DNA of 64,000 nucleotides from Laguncularia racemosa (Eukaryota > Streptophyta > Magnoliopsida > Myrtales > Combretaceae): NCBI GenBank assembly GCA_037954665.1, contig JBBMOL010000057.1, positions 1,364,001-1,428,000 on the forward strand, in the 5' to 3' direction. Numbering within the stretch: position 1 is the stretch's first letter; each line of letters starts with the position of its first letter. Shown piece after piece: positions 59,448-64,000 of the stretch. Position numbers and translations under genes: made by a program. The notes beneath the pieces are model-generated. The model had not been told where the DNA came from. It saw only the letters and a program-made list of their open reading frames with translations, and ran no database searches.

Positions 59448-62410
59448 TTTGGTAGTTTTTTGGGAGGTGTTTAGATGGGTACACAGGGAAAGTGACAAAT
59501 GAAGCTTTATTAAGGTACTTTTGGGTAGATTAAGAAATGGTTAATGGGAGGGGGATGTATATGGATTGGATTGAGAAATTGGAAAGAGAAGAATGAGTGG
59601 TTGATGGAAATCAATTTCTTATTCGATGAAAGACGCTATGCAGTATGCACTGTGCGTAGAGGGAGAGAGAGAGGTGAGTTGTGTACTGGGGCTACTGCCT
59701 ACTTGCTGGAGTTTATTGGATCTTATTTTAAAAGTTAATGCATTGAATATTTAAAGAGAAATTAATTTGAATTAGACAAATTTATGAAAATATTTTTATT
59801 CTTGTTTTTGAATGAAAAAGAGTGGAAAATAATGCAAAATTAGAAAGAAGACAAATTTGAGGGTTGATATTTTTTTTTTATATAATCTTAACTACAAAAA
59901 GAGAGAATTTCTTCTATTTATTTCCTCTAAGGAAAGAATAATTTTTTTTTCTTTTACCAACCACTTTTTTTTTTAATTTTTACTAACATTTGAATTATTA
60001 AATATATTTTTGTATTTCTAAGTCTTTACTTTTTTTTAATCGAAAACTTTACGATTCTTTGGTATAAGTATTAAATTTTCTATATGATGAGCAATTTTGA
60101 TTTTTCGAATACTTTTAGAAAAGAAAAAAAAAAAAAAGCTTCCCTCTTGCTTATTTTAGCCTATCATATTTCTCATGTAGTTTTAATCTTACATTAATTA
60201 TATTTTTTTATTACAATCAAACAAAAAAAAATTCAAATTCAATTTATCTTATTAAAATATCAATAATAATATCTATATCATTAAAGTATACAATCTTTTT
60301 ATTCTTTTCATAAAAATAAAAAATGAGCATACCTTAAGATACTTAAAGAAAACAAGCTAAAGTACCCAAGAAACTACATGTGAGTTTGATGGGAGAGAGA
60401 GTAACGCGTGATTTAAGGAGCATGAAAAACTGCGACCGACAAACTTCCTAGTGCCCAGTATATATTATACATGACATCGGACCTTTTGTAAGGAATTTTT
60501 TTATAAACAAGCTTTAGTTAAAAATGTTTTTGCTTGTAACACTTTTCATATTTTGAAGAAGACAAAGTTAAGAGATGCTCGAAACCATATGCTTAATAAT
60601 CTAGAAAAAAAAGAAAAAAGAAAAAGAACCCTTCTAAATAAATTTTCAATTTATCTCAAAGTAGATTCGGATATTCTTACGAGCAAAGTTTTTGTATGGA
60701 CTTATGAAATGGATTTATTATTTTTTCGTTATACATGTTTTAATCTTTATGCCATTTGGTGCTCTATTCCAAAACAGCGGTTTTATCTCTAAGAAACTGA
60801 ACACGTTTAATGTCTCACAAGCTACTATGGATAGGCTTGATAGTAACCTGTGATTATGTATTTTAAACGAGAACTTGGAGAAATCAAGAATCCAAAGTCA
60901 TGATGAGATCAATTAAAATCCTTTCCTTCTCCATTTAATGGTTCATCAAACTTTACTATTTAAAATAGCACTTTCATTATATGCTTAATGTATAAGTTGG
61001 TCCATGACTCCTTATGAAAGAAAGTGATCTTGATGGATTGAAGAACATTATTTGTCATATGCCCTAAATCTAAAAGTACAACAATTTGCCAAGTATTCTT
61101 ATAGGTAAAGATTATATAAGTTCGGATATTTCTTACTTCTTGTTTTTTCCTTGAACTTTTGAAACTTGGAATTTTAAATTCCAAAATATTGATAAGCTAT
61201 AAAATCCAATAAGCAAGCACCACCACAAATACAAATATATGCTAATATTGCGTATAAGCTCATTCAGATAATTAAATAATGAACAAACAAAGCAAACAAC
61301 AAATGTGGGTTTAATTGGTTAACAAGCATAAACCACAAACAATCCTTAATTTCTCAAAGCCAACACCAATATCATATACTAATATTTATAACATTAATCA
61401 TTTCTTAAGGATGTCATTACCTGTACTATTCATTAATAACTTAGTCCATTGGCTTTGACACACAGTTACATCTAATACCACAACTACAACCTCTTTGTAA
61501 CTTCCTTCTAGATGTCTCAATGAAAATAATGAAACTATAATCTTGAACAAGACATGTATTACATTTCTATAATCATTAGGCTTGTCACTAAGTGCCATCC
61601 TGAAGGAGAGGTGAAAGTAACAACTTTTCCTAATCTTGTTGTGGTGTTCATGGCTTGGTTTGGTTCTCGATTTAAGGATTGAACCAAACCGAACCATGTT
61701 TAAAATAGTTCAGTTTAAACCCTTAATAAATGGAATTGCTTAAAATGTGGTTCAGTTTAGTTCAAACTACTTTTGAAAATATCTTATTATAGTTAATAAT
61801 ATTAATAGTCAGTGAGATTTCAACTAAACGTTAATTTTCAAATTAAAAAATAGTACGCAATAGTGTAAGCCAAATAATATTATATTGTAGTAACATTGCA
61901 TCTTAGGTAATTGTGAATGCATAATAATCCACTTAAGATATGAGAAACAAAGGTGAAGAGAAAAGAATCGACTATACAGATTAAGAAAGGAATTAGAGTC
62001 AACTAAAAAGAAATAATAAATAAGGTTAAATGAAAATGTTAATAAGGTTTAAAACTAAAAAGTATTTATTAATTTTTATTCTTTAATAAGAAGTCATTTA
62101 GTTTGGCTCACCCCCCAAATTGAACCACAAACCATATAGACTATCTCTAAATTGAAGTGTGAACCAAATTAAAATGTAAAAGAGCCTCATTTTACAATTT
62201 GATTTGGTTTGGTTTGACTTAATTTAGTTTGATGAGCAACCCTAAATCCTATAGCCAAAGTGAGTGATGTGGGAAGAGGTTAAGGTCAGGCTAGGAGCAA
62301 ATCCAAGCATGAGGTGCCCTATTATACTATATAGATTTGGTAAATGATTGTACCATCTAGATTTTTATTTAACTATTATATAAAAATCATTTATAAAGAG
62401 AAAGAAAAAA
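59448..62410. other. Promoter side of the GH28 gene and AT-rich intergenic DNA
   Basis: The first few hundred bases are upstream of the GH28 start codon. After that the DNA is AT-rich with many T and A runs and no recognised gene. The first copy of a dispersed repeat lies at 60361..60556. Repetitive GGTTTGGTT and AACCAAACCGAAC words occur at 61650-61760 and 62190-62230. Confidence 0.5.
60361..60556. repeat. Dispersed repeat, copy 1
   Basis: This aligns along most of its length with 63752..63970: AGTACCCAAGAAACTACATG with AGTACGAAGAACCAATACG, then GCGTGATT, CTGCGACCGACAAAC, TTATACATGACA and TTTTTGCTTGTAAC. A shorter match to its 5' flank (GAGCATAC...TTAAAGAAAACAA) occurs near 62411. The nature of the repeat is unknown. 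Confidence 0.7.
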
Positions 62411-62467
62411 GAGCATACTTTAGCATGTTTAAAGAAAACAATAAATGAAATCGATCATTATCCACTT

Positions 62468-63135
62468 TATATTATATTATATTATATTATATTATATTAT
62501 ATTATATTATGTGTGTGTGTGATAGAGATGCAAGACAAAGGATCTATTTGGATTGTTGTTGGAAAACTAATATTGGGATAAATTGTCTTGTCTGTATATG
62601 ATTTACTTATATTTCAAAGTAAAGTTTAAGGATTTAGTTTTTTCTAATAAGGATATATACGTAATTATATGTTTTTCTTCTTTTTTTTTTCCATCTAAAT
62701 CTCATCTAGCACTCATGTTCAAAAACCATAGTTAGTTTGGTAGCCAATTCAAAATCCTCTTTGTTTCTCAAGTCTCGAAAATTTCCTCACATTTCTAGGA
62801 AAACAATATTATATTATATTATATTATATTGTGTGTGTGTGTGTGTGATAGAGAGCAAGACAAATGATCTATTTGGATTGTTGTTGGAAAACTAATATTG
62901 GGATAAACTGTCTTATCTGTATATGATTTACTTATATTTCAAAGTAAAGTTTAAGGATTTTGTTTTTCTAATAAAGATATTTATGTAATTATATGTTTTT
63001 CTTTTTTTTTTTCCATCTAAATCCCATCTAATTCTAATCAAGCACTCATGATCAAAATCCATAGTTAGTTTAGCAGCGGATTCAAAATCCTCTTCATTTC
63101 TCAAGTCCTAGAAATTTCCTCATATTTCTAGCACT
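62468..63135. repeat. Direct tandem duplication of about 330 bp
   Basis: Unit 1 (62468..62800) and unit 2 (62801..63135) both start with (ATTAT)n and (GT)n runs followed by GATAGAGA, GATCTATTTGGATTGTTGTT, and end with TTTCCTCAYATTTCTAG. The units are about 90% identical by eye. No coding content. Confidence 0.85.
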
Positions 63136-64000
63136 TTCTTGGTAGTGAGTCGATGATAGTACTATCCTTACATCAGATGGTTAGTATGTTAAAGCACTAT
63201 CCAACCTTTTCATATTTAGGCAAAAATGGTTTGTCTTTTTTATTTTTGTAGTAAAATCTTTTTTAAACTTCACTGCAAAGAGAGAGAGTTGTAAACACCC
63301 AATTTTTATCTCATTTTAGGTTTTTCAATAAACAATAGAAAAGGTTCTAGTTAATTAAAAAAAGAAAGAAAAGTCATAAAAAGAAAAATACAAAAAATGA
63401 AAAAGAAAAAAATGAAAATATAGAAAAAATGGATAAAAGTTTTGGGGTCATTGGAACTCATTCGGGGTTTTTTACATTTTTCATAATCTAATGAAATCAT
63501 ATTATGTATATATGATTTGATGGTTTCGAGTTCAAAAAGAAAATATTAAGTTTTCGTAGATCTAATTTAAGTTAATTATTTTTATCATAAAAATTCAGTC
63601 AATTTAAATCAATTAAAGCTTCAAATAGTATTTCAATTAGATTTAGATTGACCGATTTATAAAAAAGTATAAGGTTTAGAATAAATTAAATTAAAAAAAT
63701 TAAACTCGATAACTCAACTAAATATAAAATAAATACCAAATAAACAAATAAAGTACGAAGAACCAATACGTGAGTATGACGAGAGAGTGAATAAGGCGTG
63801 ATAGGCTTGGAAAACTGTGACCGACAAACACATCTCCCAGCATACGTATTATATTACATTATACATGACACCTTACCGTTGTTTTATTTAAGGTATTTTT
63901 CTGTACAGACACCAGACAGTAGCTTCTAGTAGCTAAAATATTTTTGCTTCTATGACTTTTCATATTTTTTATATATGCTTCTATGGTATTGTGATCCAGT
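63136..64000. other. AT-rich intergenic end of the window with dispersed repeat copy 2
   Basis: The second copy of the dispersed repeat lies at 63752..63970. No gene recognised. Confidence 0.55.

Noticed and set aside
59448..59498. Upstream extension of the GH28 frame to 59498
   Set aside because: The extension would begin at TTG, not ATG. The ATG at 59447 has a good context and begins a credible signal peptide.
1..64000. CRISPR arrays, rRNA or tRNA genes
   Set aside because: No regularly spaced short repeats with unique spacers, no rRNA blocks and no cloverleaf with a convincing A/B box were seen. The eukaryotic context also rules out CRISPR.

Overview
The window looks like nuclear DNA of a eudicot plant. 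It is AT-rich, has widely spaced intron-bearing genes, several LTR retrotransposons and a plastid-DNA insertion. A cucurbit-like genome is possible, but I cannot establish the family from sequence alone. All protein and RNA family names come from motif recognition, not from a search.

Host genes. (1) 1744..4874 (-): a three-exon CAPRICE/TRIPTYCHON-type R3-MYB with a 2.7 kb intron that holds a foldback MITE. (2) 27.2-30.0 kb (+): two tandem copies of a triple-hairpin cluster matching the miR477 family. (3) 50995..51693 (+): a secreted, histidine-run protein. (4) 52848..59447 (-): a five-exon GH28 (polygalacturonase-family) gene. The last 4.5 kb has no recognisable gene.

Mobile DNA. 7409..12779 (-) is an old, disabled Ty1/copia element (TSD GAATT). 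15040..~18835 (+) is a 3'-truncated Ty3/gypsy element split at its Gag zinc knuckle by a probable 1.43 kb solo LTR. 30279..36054 (-) is a decayed full-length Ty3/gypsy element (TSD CTTAA) lying inside the second miR477 duplication unit. 37476..43864 (+) is a young Ty1/copia element (TSD GTTGA, LTRs differing at 4 of 381 positions) with an uninterrupted 1344-codon gag-pol frame. About 45.46-46.60 kb is decayed coding-like sequence.

Organelle DNA. About 22.03-26.83 kb is a colinear copy of the plastid small-single-copy segment ycf1-rps15-ndhH-ndhA, with stops and a frameshift that show nuclear decay.

The two most interesting signals are the duplicated MIR477 triplet and the leader of the young copia element. 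In that leader the first AUG after the LTR TATA box lies next to a good splice donor, and an acceptor just before gag would join this AUG in frame to gag. Splicing would remove the primer-binding site and a set of leader repeats.
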